From positions 616,837 through 680,836 of the forward strand of contig NZ_JADYVE010000002.1 of NCBI RefSeq assembly GCF_020193655.1: a DNA stretch of 64,000 bases. Direction: 5' to 3'. Source of the stretch: Ensifer sp. IC3342 (lineage in GTDB: Bacteria > Pseudomonadota > Alphaproteobacteria > Rhizobiales > Rhizobiaceae). The notes below the pieces were generated by a model, which had not been told where the DNA came from, searched no databases, and saw only the letters and a program-made list of their open reading frames with translations. Position numbers and translations under genes: made by a program. Every line of letters begins with the position of its first letter. Within the stretch, counting starts at the first letter, position 1. Below, in pieces: positions 18,395 to 27,157 of this stretch.

Positions 18395-18497
18395 TCACCC
18401 TAACCCTTTCCCGCAGGCGGGGAGAGGGGACTTGGGGCGCGCAGCATATCCCTTCTCCCCGCAAGCGGGGAGAAGGTCGCGGCAGCGAGATGAGGGG
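18395..18497. repeat. REP-like cttctccccgcaagcggggagaag elements
   Basis: Two related palindromes: ccctttcccgcaggcggggagagggg and cttctccccgcaagcggggagaag, followed by cgcggcagcgagatgaggggc. The same element, with the same flanking words, appears inverted at 52440-52617. They fill the space between ilvH and the convergent aldo/keto reductase gene. Confidence 0.85.
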
Positions 18498-18517
18498 CCC
18501 GAGACCGCAGTCTCTCC

Positions 18518-19363
18518 TCAAATAATCTCCAGCCGTATCTTCCTCCTTGGCGACGGAAAGAGTCGATCGAGCTCGGCGAGGTTTTCCGCCGTGAAGTGAA
18601 TGTCCATCGCGTCGCGGTTTTCGCGGGCGCGTTCGGCAGATCCGGTCTTCGGGATCGAGATGACGCCCGCGCGGCTCTTGAGGAAGGCGAGCGCCACCTG
18701 CGCCGGTGTCGCCTGATGCGCCTTGGCGATGTGGATAAGGTCGGCGTTATGAAGCAGCCGGCCCTCGTCGAGCGGCGAATAGGCCATGATCGGTACACCG
18801 CGGTCGCGGCACCAGGGCAGGAGGTCGTATTCGATGCCGCGGCGGGCGAGGTTATAGAGAACCTGATTGGCGGCGACATTCCTGCCGTCCGGCACCGATT
18901 CCAGTTCATCCATATCGTCGACATCGAAGTTCGAAACGCCCCAGGCCACAATCTTGCCGGCCTTTTTTAGCGCTTCGAAGGCGGCGACGGTTTCGGTAAG
19001 CGGGTATCCGCCGCGCCAATGCAGAAGATAGAGATCGATCCGGTCGGTGCCGAGACATTTGAGGCTGCGTTCACAGGCGGCAACGGTGCCGGAACGGCTG
19101 GCATTGGAAGGCAGCACCTTGCTGACGATAAAGACCTCGTCGCGCCGGCCCTTGATCGCCTCGCAGACGATGCGCTCCGCGCCGCCGTCGCCGTACATCT
19201 CGGCCGTGTCGATCAGCGTCATGCCGAGGTCGAGCCCGACTTGCAGGCTGCGGATTTCCTCCGCAGCCCGAGCGCGGTTCTCGCCCATGCGCCAGGTGCC
19301 CTGGCCAAGCGCTGGAACCGTGCGGCCGTCAGGAAAAGTGGTGGTCGGGATCGGATCGTGCAT
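18518..19363 (-). CDS. Aldo/keto reductase
   Basis: 281-residue NADPH-dependent aldo/keto reductase. The family tetrad is present: Asp and Tyr in [12 protein letters not shown], Lys in IVSKVLP and His in LYLLHWRG; the NADPH-binding end [16 protein letters not shown] is also typical. It is closest in style to the YeaE/DkgA-like bacterial enzymes that reduce small aldehydes such as methylglyoxal; the substrate cannot be read from sequence. Confidence 0.9.
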   Translation of the reverse strand: MHDPIPTTTFPDGRTVPALGQGTWRMGENRARAAEEIRSLQVGLDLGMTLIDTAEMYGDGGAERIVCEAIKGRRDEVFIVSKVLPSNASRSGTVAACERSLKCLGTDRIDLYLLHWRGGYPLTETVAAFEALKKAGKIVAWGVSNFDVDDMDELESVPDGRNVAANQVLYNLARRGIEYDLLPWCRDRGVPIMAYSPLDEGRLLHNADLIHIAKAHQATPAQVALAFLKSRAGVISIPKTGSAERARENRDAMDIHFTAENLAELDRLFPSPRRKIRLEII

Positions 19364-19718
19364 CGGAAATTGTCCTGAGGTTGGCTCGACACGCCAAGAT
19401 TAAGATCCGATGCGAGAAAGTCCATAAGGACAAACGTGGCTAGCATCGCGGCAGCACGCCTGCGTTCATGCCGCTGCATTTCGGCTGTCGCAGGAAGATG
19501 GCAATGGTGGCGACGTGCCGCTAACTCGTCGAGAAATAAAAATAAATCGCGGCCTTGCCAGGGACACAATTGTGACCTACATAAAAAAAATCGATATTGA
19601 TCGACGATATTTGTTTCTGCGCCTCGGCGTATCGTCACGAAGATCCTGACAAAATCGGTTTTAATACATCGCGGAAACGCGGTGTTGTTTTTCTATGAGC
19701 GATTGAAAGGATGTCGAC

Positions 19719-19928
19719 GTGGCTTCTGGAACAGTAAAGTGGTTCAATAGCACCAAGGGCTTCGGGTTCATCCAGCCGGATGATGGTGCGTCTGACGTGT
19801 TCGTGCATATCTCGGCCGTTGAGCGCGCCGGCCTGTCCACTCTCAAGGACGGCCAGAAGGTGAGCTTCGAACTCGCCCAGGATCGCCGCACGGGCAAGAC
19901 GTCGGCGGAAAACCTGCGCGCCCTTTGA
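19719..19928 (+). CDS. cspA: Cold-shock protein (CspA family)
   Basis: 69-residue single cold-shock domain. RNP1 KGFGFIQP and RNP2 VFVHIS bind single-stranded nucleic acid; the protein acts as an RNA chaperone. Start is GTG 19719 after AAAGGA at 19705. A non-coding stretch of about 350 bases lies upstream, which may include a long 5' leader as in other csp genes, but no cold box could be identified by eye. Confidence 0.93.
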   Translation: MASGTVKWFNSTKGFGFIQPDDGASDVFVHISAVERAGLSTLKDGQKVSFELAQDRRTGKTSAENLRAL

Positions 19929-19973
19929 GTTTGCGCAAGCGATTGTGCTCCATGATCGCATTAGACGAGATTA

Positions 19974-20057
19974 TCATCTCCCTGCCTTTGACCACGGATG
20001 TACTGGCACTGGCAGGTTGAGATGATGAGGGAAGGTCGGGTTCGCCCGGCCTTTTTT
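19974..20057 (+). terminator. Structured RNA segment ending in an intrinsic terminator after cspA
   Basis: An upstream stem, tcatctccctgcc (19974-19986) with ggcagg and gagatga (20011-20025), is followed by a strong terminator: AAGGTCGGG, loop TTCG, CCCGGCCTT (20032-20053) and a T run. It closes the cspA transcript; the additional stem could also belong to a small RNA released from or encoded in this 3' region. Confidence 0.75.
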
Positions 20058-20082
20058 ATTGCCGTCAGTAAGGAGTAAGCTG

Positions 20083-20313
20083 ATGAAGGATAGTCAGGCC
20101 AACAGTGTGTTCAAGCCGGCCAAGAAAAGTCCCTCCGACCGCGCCGACCAGGCGACGCTCGCTTCACGCGCCATAATGGAGCAGGAGAAGCTCGCCCGCG
20201 AGAAGAAGACGGCCCGCCTCCGCCAACTGCGGCTGGAAAAGGAAGCCGCTGACGAGGCGGCAAATCCTGCTCCTGCGCCGAAAGAGAAGCGAAAGGCACA
20301 AAAGCGGAAATAG
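20083..20313 (+). CDS. Small highly charged hypothetical protein
   Basis: 76 residues from ATG 20083, which has a good AAGGAG at 20070. Very rich in Lys, Arg, Ala and Glu (REKKTARLRQLRLEKEAADE), probably one long helix with a basic tail (KEKRKAQKRK). No domain recognised. It begins just after the cspA terminator and so needs its own promoter. Confidence 0.65.
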   Translation: MKDSQANSVFKPAKKSPSDRADQATLASRAIMEQEKLAREKKTARLRQLRLEKEAADEAANPAPAPKEKRKAQKRK

Positions 20314-20336
20314 GCATCCGCTTTCCGGCTCGTTGC

Positions 20337-21067
20337 CTAACGCTGGGCGGCGACCAGAAGCATCATCGGCCGGTCGACCTCTTCCGCGAGATCGGGATTG
20401 GCGGCAATTTGCTCGGGTGCTGGGCTCCACTCCTCGACATGGCGTATCGAGAAGCCGGCCGCGACGAGCGTGTTCAAGGTGGTGCCGATCGTGCGGTGAT
20501 ACTTGACGACGCCCCTGGCCAGCCAATCGGTGGTACGTTTCCCCTCGACCGAATAATGATCGAGCGGCCAGATCCTGCGGCCGTCTGTATCGGTGGACCA
20601 GCCCGGCCGGCTCGGCGCCATATAGATCGGATGCTCGATCGTGAAGACGAAATGGGCGCCGGGCACAAGGCTTGCGTGGATCGTGCGAACGAGCCGATCG
20701 AAATCCTCGATATAGTGGAAGGCGAGCGAGCTATAGGCGAAATCGAAGCTCGCTTCCAGCAGCACGAGATGATCGAGATCTGCAATCCGATAATCGATCG
20801 CTGCGTCGTCCGTATCCTTCCTGGCCCGCGCGATCATGTTCTCGGAAAGGTCCAGTCCGAGCACATGGGCGGCACCGTTCTGGCGCGCCCAACGGGCAAA
20901 CCAGCCGAAGCCGCAGCCGAGATCGACTACATGCAGCCCCTTGAGGTCCGGTAACACGGCCCGGATCGCCGGCCCCATTCGGGGGCGCCGTCGAGCCCGT
21001 GTACGGATCGCGGGAGCCGGCTGTAGCCCGCAAAGAATTCGAGTTTGTCGTAGATATTCTGTGCCAT
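20337..21067 (-). pseudogene. SAM-dependent methyltransferase, frameshifted near the N-terminus
   Basis: Class I methyltransferase: motif I VVDLGCGFGWFARWA, post-I LGLDLSENMI, and FDFAYSSLAFHYIED. The natural N-terminus MAQNIYDKLEFFAGYSRLPRS starts at ATG 21067 but is in another frame; the switch falls after GAPEW in a run of four G on the coding strand (20973-20976). Without the shift the protein would be about 243 residues. Frameshift or sequencing error; if real, the catalytic domain lacks a proper start. Confidence 0.75.
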
Positions 21068-21108
21068 CTGAGCATTCCATGTCGCGCGCGGCCAATTTCC
21101 ACGCGCTG

Positions 21109-21250
21109 CTGCATGATTCCTTAAAACGGAATCGATCAAAGGACAAAATCACGCAGCAATTCAAAGGGCTATAGCGACCTGTGCGCGTCCGATTGGACGC
21201 GCGGCGCTGTAGTGTACTGTGGCGTCCCATTGGAGGCGCGGCACTGTGGG
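21109..21250. repeat. RIME-like composite repeat plus partial copy
   Basis: ctgcatgattccttaaaacgg and its inverted partner, then gcaattcaaagggctatagcgacc ... gacgcgcggcgctgtag (to 21212), followed by a degenerate second core, tactgtggcgtcccattgg ... cggcactgtg. Same order of parts as the element at 9070. Confidence 0.8.
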
Positions 21251-21413
21251 GAGGCTGTGAGGGCAACAGCCAACGCCGATCATCCGCCCGAAGGCGCCCA
21301 TCAAATCCCGTTTTGTTACCATGACAAGAATTGGCTGGTCTTTGCATTTACGGCAGGTAGGCTGACCTAAGTTATCGGGAACCGATTCCGGTTCTGACGG
21401 ATTGCCACGATAA

Positions 21414-21473
21414 ATCAGCAATTCAAAGCGTTACAGCGATCTTTGTGCGTCTGAAAAGACGCATGGCGCTGCA
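21414..21473. repeat. RIME-like core repeat
   Basis: atcagcaattcaaagcgttacagcgatc ... aaaagacgcatggcgctgc. A core-only copy, 40 bases upstream of the LysE-type transporter gene. With the previous copy it fills most of the 450 bases between the broken methyltransferase and that gene. Confidence 0.75.
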
Positions 21474-21518
21474 ATTGGGCGCGTCGCCACGGCGGCGCCG
21501 CGCTGCTGGAGGAAATGC

Positions 21519-22112
21519 ATGCAACTGGATACACTGCTCGCGCTGTTCCTGTTTGCCTTCACGACGTCGATTACGCCGGGACCGAACAACATGATGCTGT
21601 TCGCCTCGGGCGTGAATTTCGGCTTCGCGCGCACCATTCCGCACATGCTCGGCATCGGCGTCGGCTTCTTCGTGCTTTTGCTGGCAGTCGGCCTCGGGCT
21701 GGGCGCACTGCTCCACTCGGTACCGCTCGTCTACACCACCCTGAAATTTGCCGGCGGCGCCTATCTCGTCTGGATCGCCTGGAAGATCGGCTCGTCGCGA
21801 TCGCTTAGCGAGGGCAAGGCGAGCGCGCGGCCGATGACCTTTCTGCAGGCGGCCGCCTTCCAATGGGTCAATCCGAAGGCCTGGGTCATGGCGGTCTCGG
21901 CTATGGCGACCTACACGAGCGGCGACAGCTATCTCTTGAGCGTGCTCTTCGTCGGCCTCGTCTTCGCGCTCGTCAACGTGCCGAGCGTTTCGACCTGGGC
22001 CGGCTTCGGCTCGGCGCTGCGGCAGTGGCTCTCCGAGCCGTCGCGCCTCAAATGGTTCAACATCACCATGGCCGTGCTGCTCGTCGTCAGCCTCTGGCCG
22101 ATGCTAAAATAA
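21519..22112 (+). CDS. LysE/RhtB-family amino acid exporter
   Basis: 197-residue inner-membrane protein with the family signature near the N-terminus, TTSITPGPNNMMLFASG, and about six hydrophobic segments, with the conserved QWVNPKAWVMA in the middle. The family exports amino acids or homoserine lactones; the substrate is not predictable here. GGAGG stands just before the start at 21508. Confidence 0.9.
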   Translation: MQLDTLLALFLFAFTTSITPGPNNMMLFASGVNFGFARTIPHMLGIGVGFFVLLLAVGLGLGALLHSVPLVYTTLKFAGGAYLVWIAWKIGSSRSLSEGKASARPMTFLQAAAFQWVNPKAWVMAVSAMATYTSGDSYLLSVLFVGLVFALVNVPSVSTWAGFGSALRQWLSEPSRLKWFNITMAVLLVVSLWPMLK

Positions 22113-22583
22113 TCTGATGTCAGGCTTCGTCAGCATCAGCCAGAAGATGGCGATGACGGCGGCGAAGGCCGGAAAGCCGAAGACGAACCAGATGCGATAG
22201 AGTCTGTCGAAAGCGGGCGGCAGGGGCGTTTTTTCGGCCAAAGCCTGCTTCGCAAGGTCCCGCAGTCGGATCTGGATCCAGACGACCGGCAGCCAGAAGA
22301 GGCCGGTGAAGACATAGAGGGCCAGCGACAGCAAGATCCAGCCCTCGGTAAGCGGCCAGCCGATCGCGCGCGCCAGCCCGTAGCCGGTCAGCGGCTGCAG
22401 CAGGACCGCGGTCGCGGTGAAGACTGTGTCGGCGATGACGACGATGCCCGAGACATGGGCGATGATGCGCGGATCGCGGCTGCGTTGGGCCATGACCATG
22501 AAGAAGGCGATGCCGGCGCCGGTGCCGAAAAGCACGGCGGCACCAAGCACATGAAGGAGGCGAAGGAAATCTTCGAAGGCCAT
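22104..22583 (-). CDS. DUF2269 integral membrane protein
   Basis: 159 residues with four hydrophobic segments and the pattern LRLLHVLGAAVLFGTGAG at the start and RIWFVFGFPAFAAVIAIFWLM at the end, as in DUF2269. Function unknown. Its ATG overlaps the stop of the upstream SDR/DoxX-like gene, and the pair is often found together, so they probably act together. Its 3' end overlaps the convergent transporter gene by 9 bases. Confidence 0.8.
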   Translation of the reverse strand: MAFEDFLRLLHVLGAAVLFGTGAGIAFFMVMAQRSRDPRIIAHVSGIVVIADTVFTATAVLLQPLTGYGLARAIGWPLTEGWILLSLALYVFTGLFWLPVVWIQIRLRDLAKQALAEKTPLPPAFDRLYRIWFVFGFPAFAAVIAIFWLMLTKPDIRLF

Positions 22584-23866
22584 CAGCGTTCGTCCAGAAT
22601 GGCAAGCGCGGCGAGCGTCAGCAGGATCGACGGCAGAACCTTGACCAGCGGGCCGAGCGGATCGAGCCAGAGTGCGGGTTCAGCGAGCGTTGCCGCAAGC
22701 AGATAGGCAAGCGTCAGCAAAATCATGCCGAGGAGCGCCCGCCTTGCCCAGGGCCGCACCAGAACCGTGATCCCGAGCGCGATATCCGCAAGACAGGTGG
22801 CGATGGTTGCCGCGCTTGCATGCGGCCCCGGCAGGAAGGCCGCGAAATGAGTGCTGGCCGCATCGAAGGCGAAGAACGGCACGAGGCCGGAGATGAGCCA
22901 GAAAAGCGAAAGGGCTGCGATAATCAGCGGTTTCAACAGGTAAAGCCGGGCGAACCAGAGGTCCTGGACGCCCGAAGGGGCGGCGGCCAGCGTTTCAGCG
23001 GTGGACGACAGGCGCGGCTTGAAATCCGACGATGGCCTGCTCGCGATGCCGCCGGACATGATCGTCATCGCGGTGGAGCGCAGTGGTGAGCGCCAGCCGA
23101 GCATGCCGGCCGCATCCGCGAGCCGGGTAACCGGCCGCGCCAAGATGGGCGGCAGGGCAATCACCGGAGCGGGCGGGAGGCCGAGCCAGCGGCGATGAAT
23201 GACAACGAGATCCTTCAACGTCAGCCTCTCATTGTTGCCGAGCGCAAGATCAGAGCCGGCCGGCAGGTCGCCGTTGACAGCAGCACTGACGGCGCTTGCG
23301 ACATCATCGAGCGCGACGGTTGCGACCGCACTTTCGGCATGGATGAGCGGAATCGCAAAGGGAAGGGCGGCAAGGCCTCTCAGCAGCGCTGAGCCTCCAT
23401 GGGCGTTACGGCCGATGACCAGCGCCGGACGCAGGATGACAAAGGGTAGCCCGCTTGAAGCAAGCGCCGCGTCCGCTCTGCGCTTGGTCACCAGAAAGGC
23501 GAGATCGCTGGCGGTGCCCTCGGTCTCTGCCGATATCTGCACGACAAGCCGCAGCCTGCTGTCGCGCGCGGCCTCGTAGAGCGCCAGCATCGCCTTCTCC
23601 TGGGTGGCGACGAGGTCGTCCGAAAGGCCGTCCTGCAGGGCGCCGGCGCAATTGATGACCGCGTCCTGGTCCTCAAGCGCACCGTGCCAGTCTTCGCTCT
23701 GCGTCATGCCGGCAAGGTCGGCCCTGATCCAGCGAAGCGCAGGCATCTTCAGCGCGGCGCGCGAAGGATCGCGGCCGACCCCGGTGAGCCGGTGGCCGTC
23801 GTCGACGAGTTTTCTGGCGATGGCGGAGCCGATGAAACCGGTCGCCCCGAGAATCAGGATGTTCAT
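22583..23866 (-). CDS. SDR oxidoreductase fused to a DoxX-like membrane domain
   Basis: 427 residues. The N-terminal half is an atypical NAD(P)-binding SDR (ILGATGFIGSAIARKL nucleotide-binding turn, VINCAGAL); the C-terminal third (from about residue 300) has four membrane segments resembling DoxX. This fusion is known in proteobacteria beside DUF2269. Substrate unknown. Overlaps the DUF2269 start. Confidence 0.85.
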   Translation of the reverse strand: MNILILGATGFIGSAIARKLVDDGHRLTGVGRDPSRAALKMPALRWIRADLAGMTQSEDWHGALEDQDAVINCAGALQDGLSDDLVATQEKAMLALYEAARDSRLRLVVQISAETEGTASDLAFLVTKRRADAALASSGLPFVILRPALVIGRNAHGGSALLRGLAALPFAIPLIHAESAVATVALDDVASAVSAAVNGDLPAGSDLALGNNERLTLKDLVVIHRRWLGLPPAPVIALPPILARPVTRLADAAGMLGWRSPLRSTAMTIMSGGIASRPSSDFKPRLSSTAETLAAAPSGVQDLWFARLYLLKPLIIAALSLFWLISGLVPFFAFDAASTHFAAFLPGPHASAATIATCLADIALGITVLVRPWARRALLGMILLTLAYLLAATLAEPALWLDPLGPLVKVLPSILLTLAALAILDER

Positions 23867-24018
23867 GGCACGAACTTAGCTGAAACCACGCCGCGTGACA
23901 GCCGATTGGATACAACCGCTCCCTTCACTTCGAAATCCTCAGGCGCGCTCAGAAACTGATTCCGGTTCTTGCGCCAATGTATTAGAAAGAACGGCGTTTC
24001 CGGCAGAGGAGTGGCGGA

Positions 24019-24657
24019 ATGTCAGAGCATCATCATGGCCACGGCCACGATCATCACCATCACGACAACCATTTCACCGACATGGAAGCACGGGTGAAGG
24101 CGCTGGAAACGGTGCTGACGGAAAAGGGGCTGATCGACCCGGCCGCGATCGATGCGATCGTCGAGACCTACGAGACGAAGGTGGGGCCGAGAAACGGTGC
24201 GCGCGTCGTTGCCAAGGCTTGGGGCGATCCGGAGTTTGCCGCATGGTTGAAACGCGATGCGACGGCGGCGATCGCGAGCCTCGGCTTTACCGGACGGCAG
24301 GGAGAGCACATGCGCGCGGTGTTCAACACGCCCGACACGCACAATCTCGTCGTCTGTACGCTCTGCTCCTGCTATCCTTGGGCGGTCCTGGGTCTGCCGC
24401 CTGTCTGGTACAAGGCGCCGCCTTATCGTTCGCGCGCGGTCATCGATCCGCGCGGCGTCCTTGCCGAATTCGGGCTCGAACTTTCGGCGGAGAAGAAGAT
24501 TCGCGTCTGGGATTCGACGGCGGAACTGCGCTACCTCGTCGTGCCAGAACGGCCGGACGGTACCGAGGACTTCAGCGAGGAGCAACTGGCCGAGCTGGTA
24601 ACGCGGGACTCGATGATCGGCACCGGTCTGGCGCTTTCGCCGGAGGCCGCGCGATGA
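24019..24657 (+). CDS. nthA: Nitrile hydratase alpha subunit, cobalt type
   Basis: Hydrates nitriles to amides. The metal-binding claw VCTLCSC lies at residues 112-118 with Cys113, Cys116, Ser117 and Cys118; Thr at position 114 marks the cobalt type (iron enzymes have Ser). 212 residues. Unusual N-terminus: eleven His among the first 18 residues ([17 protein letters not shown]), which may bind metal. The stop overlaps the nthB start in ATGA. Confidence 0.95.
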   Translation: MSEHHHGHGHDHHHHDNHFTDMEARVKALETVLTEKGLIDPAAIDAIVETYETKVGPRNGARVVAKAWGDPEFAAWLKRDATAAIASLGFTGRQGEHMRAVFNTPDTHNLVVCTLCSCYPWAVLGLPPVWYKAPPYRSRAVIDPRGVLAEFGLELSAEKKIRVWDSTAELRYLVVPERPDGTEDFSEEQLAELVTRDSMIGTGLALSPEAAR

Positions 24658-25313
24658 ACGGTCCGCACGATCTTGGCGGCCAGCACGGCCTTGGGCCGGT
24701 CGCGCCCGAAACGAACGAGCCCTATTTCCATGCGGAATGGGAGAAACGGGCGCTCGGCGTAACGCTCTCCTGCGGCGCCTTCGGCGCCTGGACGATCGAC
24801 GAGAGCCGGCATGCGCGCGAAAGCCTGCCGCCGGCGACTTATCTTTCGGCGAGCTACTACGAGATCTGGACCCGCGCGCTGGAGACCTTGCTCAAGCGCC
24901 ACGGCTTCCTGACGCAGGCCGAGCTCGATGCCGGTCATATGCTGGAAAGGGGGGCCGAACCGAAGCGGGTGCTGAAGGCCGATATGGTGGCGGGTGTGCT
25001 CGCCAAGGGCGGCCCGTGCGACAGGCCGGTCGAGACGTCGCCGCTTTTCTTCGCTGGCGAGAGGGTGCGCACCAAGAATTTCAATCCCGAAACCCATACG
25101 CGCCTGCCGCGCTATGCCCGCGCAAAGACGGGCGTGGTGGAGGCTGTGCAGGGCAGCTTCGTCTTCCCGGACGACAACGCTCACGGCAAGGGCGAAAACC
25201 CGCAATGGGTCTATACGGTCGTGTTCGACGGCGGCGAGATCTGGGGCGAGGGGGCGGACCCGACGCTGACGATCTCGATCGACGCCTGGGAGAGCTATCT
25301 TGAGCACGCGTGA
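24654..25313 (+). CDS. nthB: Nitrile hydratase beta subunit
   Basis: 219 residues beginning with the family signature [17 protein letters not shown]-terminal SH3-like barrel ([24 protein letters not shown] type segment and [14 protein letters not shown]). Forms the heterodimer with NthA around the cobalt site. Start ATG 24654 is coupled to nthA. A long in-frame extension back to 23895 overlaps nthA and is artefactual. Confidence 0.95.
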   Translation: MNGPHDLGGQHGLGPVAPETNEPYFHAEWEKRALGVTLSCGAFGAWTIDESRHARESLPPATYLSASYYEIWTRALETLLKRHGFLTQAELDAGHMLERGAEPKRVLKADMVAGVLAKGGPCDRPVETSPLFFAGERVRTKNFNPETHTRLPRYARAKTGVVEAVQGSFVFPDDNAHGKGENPQWVYTVVFDGGEIWGEGADPTLTISIDAWESYLEHA

Positions 25314-25725
25314 GCCCGTTTCGCAATTGTCCGAGGGGGGTAGGGGACGGAAGCGGGCAACAGCCTTTCCTCCTTCCCCTCTGCTCGCCTCGGCCGAACT
25401 GCCGAAGTCCGCCGAGGGCGATCCCGTCTTTGCAGAGCCCTGGCAAGCCACCGCTTTCGCGATGACCGTGCGGCTGCACGAGCAGGGCGTGTTTTCCTGG
25501 AGCGAGTGGGCGGAAGCGCTCTCGGCCGAGCTCTATAAGCCTGGCCGCCGGGCCGATGCCAGCGACTATTACGATTGCTGGGTGGTCGCGCTTTCCCGCC
25601 TGGTAACGGGGCTCTCCATCGCTTCAGGACCCGAACTCGACGCGCTTACGCGAAGCTGGCAGCGCGCTGCCGAAGCCACTCCGCATGGCAAGCCGATCGT
25701 CATTGAGAACGATCCGCTGCGATAA
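25300..25725 (+). CDS. Nitrile hydratase accessory protein (activator)
   Basis: 141-residue protein related to the N-terminal domain of the beta subunit (FAEPWQATAFAMTVRLHEQGVFSWSEWAEALSAEL), as in the P14K/NthE activators that deliver cobalt to the alpha subunit by subunit exchange. Start is probably TTG 25300, overlapping nthB by 14 bases. Residues 8-30 (SEGGRGRKRATAFPPSP) look like an added, poorly conserved insert before the domain. Confidence 0.8.
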   Translation: MSTREPVSQLSEGGRGRKRATAFPPSPLLASAELPKSAEGDPVFAEPWQATAFAMTVRLHEQGVFSWSEWAEALSAELYKPGRRADASDYYDCWVVALSRLVTGLSIASGPELDALTRSWQRAAEATPHGKPIVIENDPLR

Positions 25726-25743
25726 GAGGAAGGATGGCCGCGC

Positions 25744-26295
25744 GTGCAAGCACCCATTCTCGAGGGACCGGACATCAAGCTCCGGCCTCCTTGTGAAGCC
25801 GATATCGAGGCTCGCTTTCTTTTGGGGAGTGATCCGGAGATCGCCGAAATGTTCGGTGTCAGCAGAGAAGACGCGCGGCCGATAACGAGAGAAAGGGCGG
25901 CAGCCTGGGTCCGAAGCCTCGCCGAGCACCCGCACGCCTGGGTCATTGAAGTTCAGGGGACGTGCGCCGGTGAGATCAGGCTGGACCGCGTCGACCAGCG
26001 TGAGCGGCGCGCCTCCATGGCAATCGGACTATACAACCGCGCCTTGCTTGGGCGTGGGTTCGGCAGCGAGGCGATCAGTCTTCTTCTGAAGCACGCCTTT
26101 GGTCCGATGAGGCTTCACCGAATTGGAATTCGTGTGCTCAGCTACAACGAACGGGCGATCAGGGCTTACGAAAAGTCTGGTTTTGTCGTGGAGGGACGAG
26201 AGCGCGAGGCTGCCTTTGTCAATGGGACATGGCACGACGACGTCATGATGGGTTTGCTCGACTATGAATTCCTACAGCGCCGCGCGCCGGGTTAG
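25744..26295 (+). CDS. GNAT acetyltransferase, C-terminus supplied by a repeat
   Basis: 183-residue RimJ/RimL-type GNAT protein: IKLRPPCEADIEARF, acetyl-CoA region GLYNRALLGRGFGSEAI and HRIGIRVLSYNERAIRAYEKSGF. Start GTG 25744. The last seven residues (LQRRAPG) and the stop codon are encoded by the RIME-like element that begins at 26272, so the element has set the end of the protein. The nitrile hydratase genes are 18 bases upstream, but no functional link is evident. Confidence 0.85.
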   Translation: MQAPILEGPDIKLRPPCEADIEARFLLGSDPEIAEMFGVSREDARPITRERAAAWVRSLAEHPHAWVIEVQGTCAGEIRLDRVDQRERRASMAIGLYNRALLGRGFGSEAISLLLKHAFGPMRLHRIGIRVLSYNERAIRAYEKSGFVVEGREREAAFVNGTWHDDVMMGLLDYEFLQRRAPG

Positions 26296-26332
26296 ACGCG
26301 CGTAGGTCGCTGTAGAACTTTGAATCTCTGCA
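26272..26332. repeat. RIME-like core repeat, inverted, at the end of the GNAT gene
   Basis: ctacagcgccgcgcgccgggtt ... cgcgcgtaggtcgctgtag followed by aactttgaatctctgcag, the reverse of the usual order, between the GNAT gene and the convergent anti-sigma gene. Confidence 0.8.
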
Positions 26333-26344
26333 GCCGCCGTCGAT

Positions 26345-27157
26345 TCACGACGCTGACGAACTCTCGAACTGCCGATAGCATTCATCGGCTACCTTCTGCA
26401 GAAGTTCGCGTGGCACCTCGCCGGTGACGGCGTAGCCGATCCCGCCGTCGATCCAGTAGAAGGTTTCGACGCCGCCTTGGCTCGCAATGCGGAAGCTCGT
26501 CTCACGGTTCTCGGTGTTACGGCCGAGAAGGACTGTCAGCCGCTGGCCCGTGCCGTCCTCGTACATCAGCATGGCGCCTGCCTTGCCGTTGACCGGAACC
26601 AGCCGGCCGCCGACGAGCGAGAAGCCAAACGCGGAGAGGTCGGGAATCCTGAGCGCATGGTCGAGCCGCTTGCCAAGCCAGGTGGCGAGATGCCCCTGCT
26701 CGTTGGCGCCCACCTCGACTGGGTGGCGCACCTCGCTCGCATAGATGAGGAAGGCCGACTGTGCCTGCCGGGGCAACGTGTCGGGCTCTTCAGCGATCTG
26801 AAGCGGCCTGTCGGGGGCCATGATCGCGGGTCCATAGAGGCCGGTGAGAGCGCCCGCGGCGAAGATCAGCAAACCGGCGGCGGCGCGTCTAAGCATGCCG
26901 CCGGAGGATGTCGCCGCGACCTTAGGTGCTGCCCGGCGCGTGGCGACGAGCGTGCGGTCGCCGTCGTCGCTGCGGGCATAGCTGGCGAAATGCGATCTCA
27001 GCGCCGCGGCCTGCGCCTGCCACTGCCGCACTTCCTCTGCGCGCGCCGGATGCCTTTCGAGCCATGCCTCGATGCGCTCTCGCTCCGGCTGGCTCAACTG
27101 GCCATCGACATAGGCGTGCAGTTCGTCTTCGGAGACAGTGTTGAATTCGTCGGTCAT
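26345..27157 (-). CDS. Anti-sigma factor, transmembrane
   Basis: 270 residues. N-terminal cytoplasmic domain starts TEDELHAYVDGQLSQPER-like (SEDELHAYVDGQLS), typical of anti-sigma factors paired with ECF sigma factors; no zinc HxxxCxxC motif is seen. One membrane helix (AAAGLLIFAAGALTGLYGP, about residues 90-108) and a periplasmic domain with GVETFYWIDGGIGYAVTG. The ATG overlaps the sigma gene stop, so expression is coupled. Confidence 0.85.
   Translation of the reverse strand: MTDEFNTVSEDELHAYVDGQLSQPERERIEAWLERHPARAEEVRQWQAQAAALRSHFASYARSDDGDRTLVATRRAAPKVAATSSGGMLRRAAAGLLIFAAGALTGLYGPAIMAPDRPLQIAEEPDTLPRQAQSAFLIYASEVRHPVEVGANEQGHLATWLGKRLDHALRIPDLSAFGFSLVGGRLVPVNGKAGAMLMYEDGTGQRLTVLLGRNTENRETSFRIASQGGVETFYWIDGGIGYAVTGEVPRELLQKVADECYRQFESSSAS

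Noticed and set aside
24019..25725. Nitrile hydratase-like leader peptide (NHLP) RiPP link
   Set aside because: The genes are a genuine enzyme with catalytic metal site and both subunits; the YcaO locus is 6 kb away and shares no operon.
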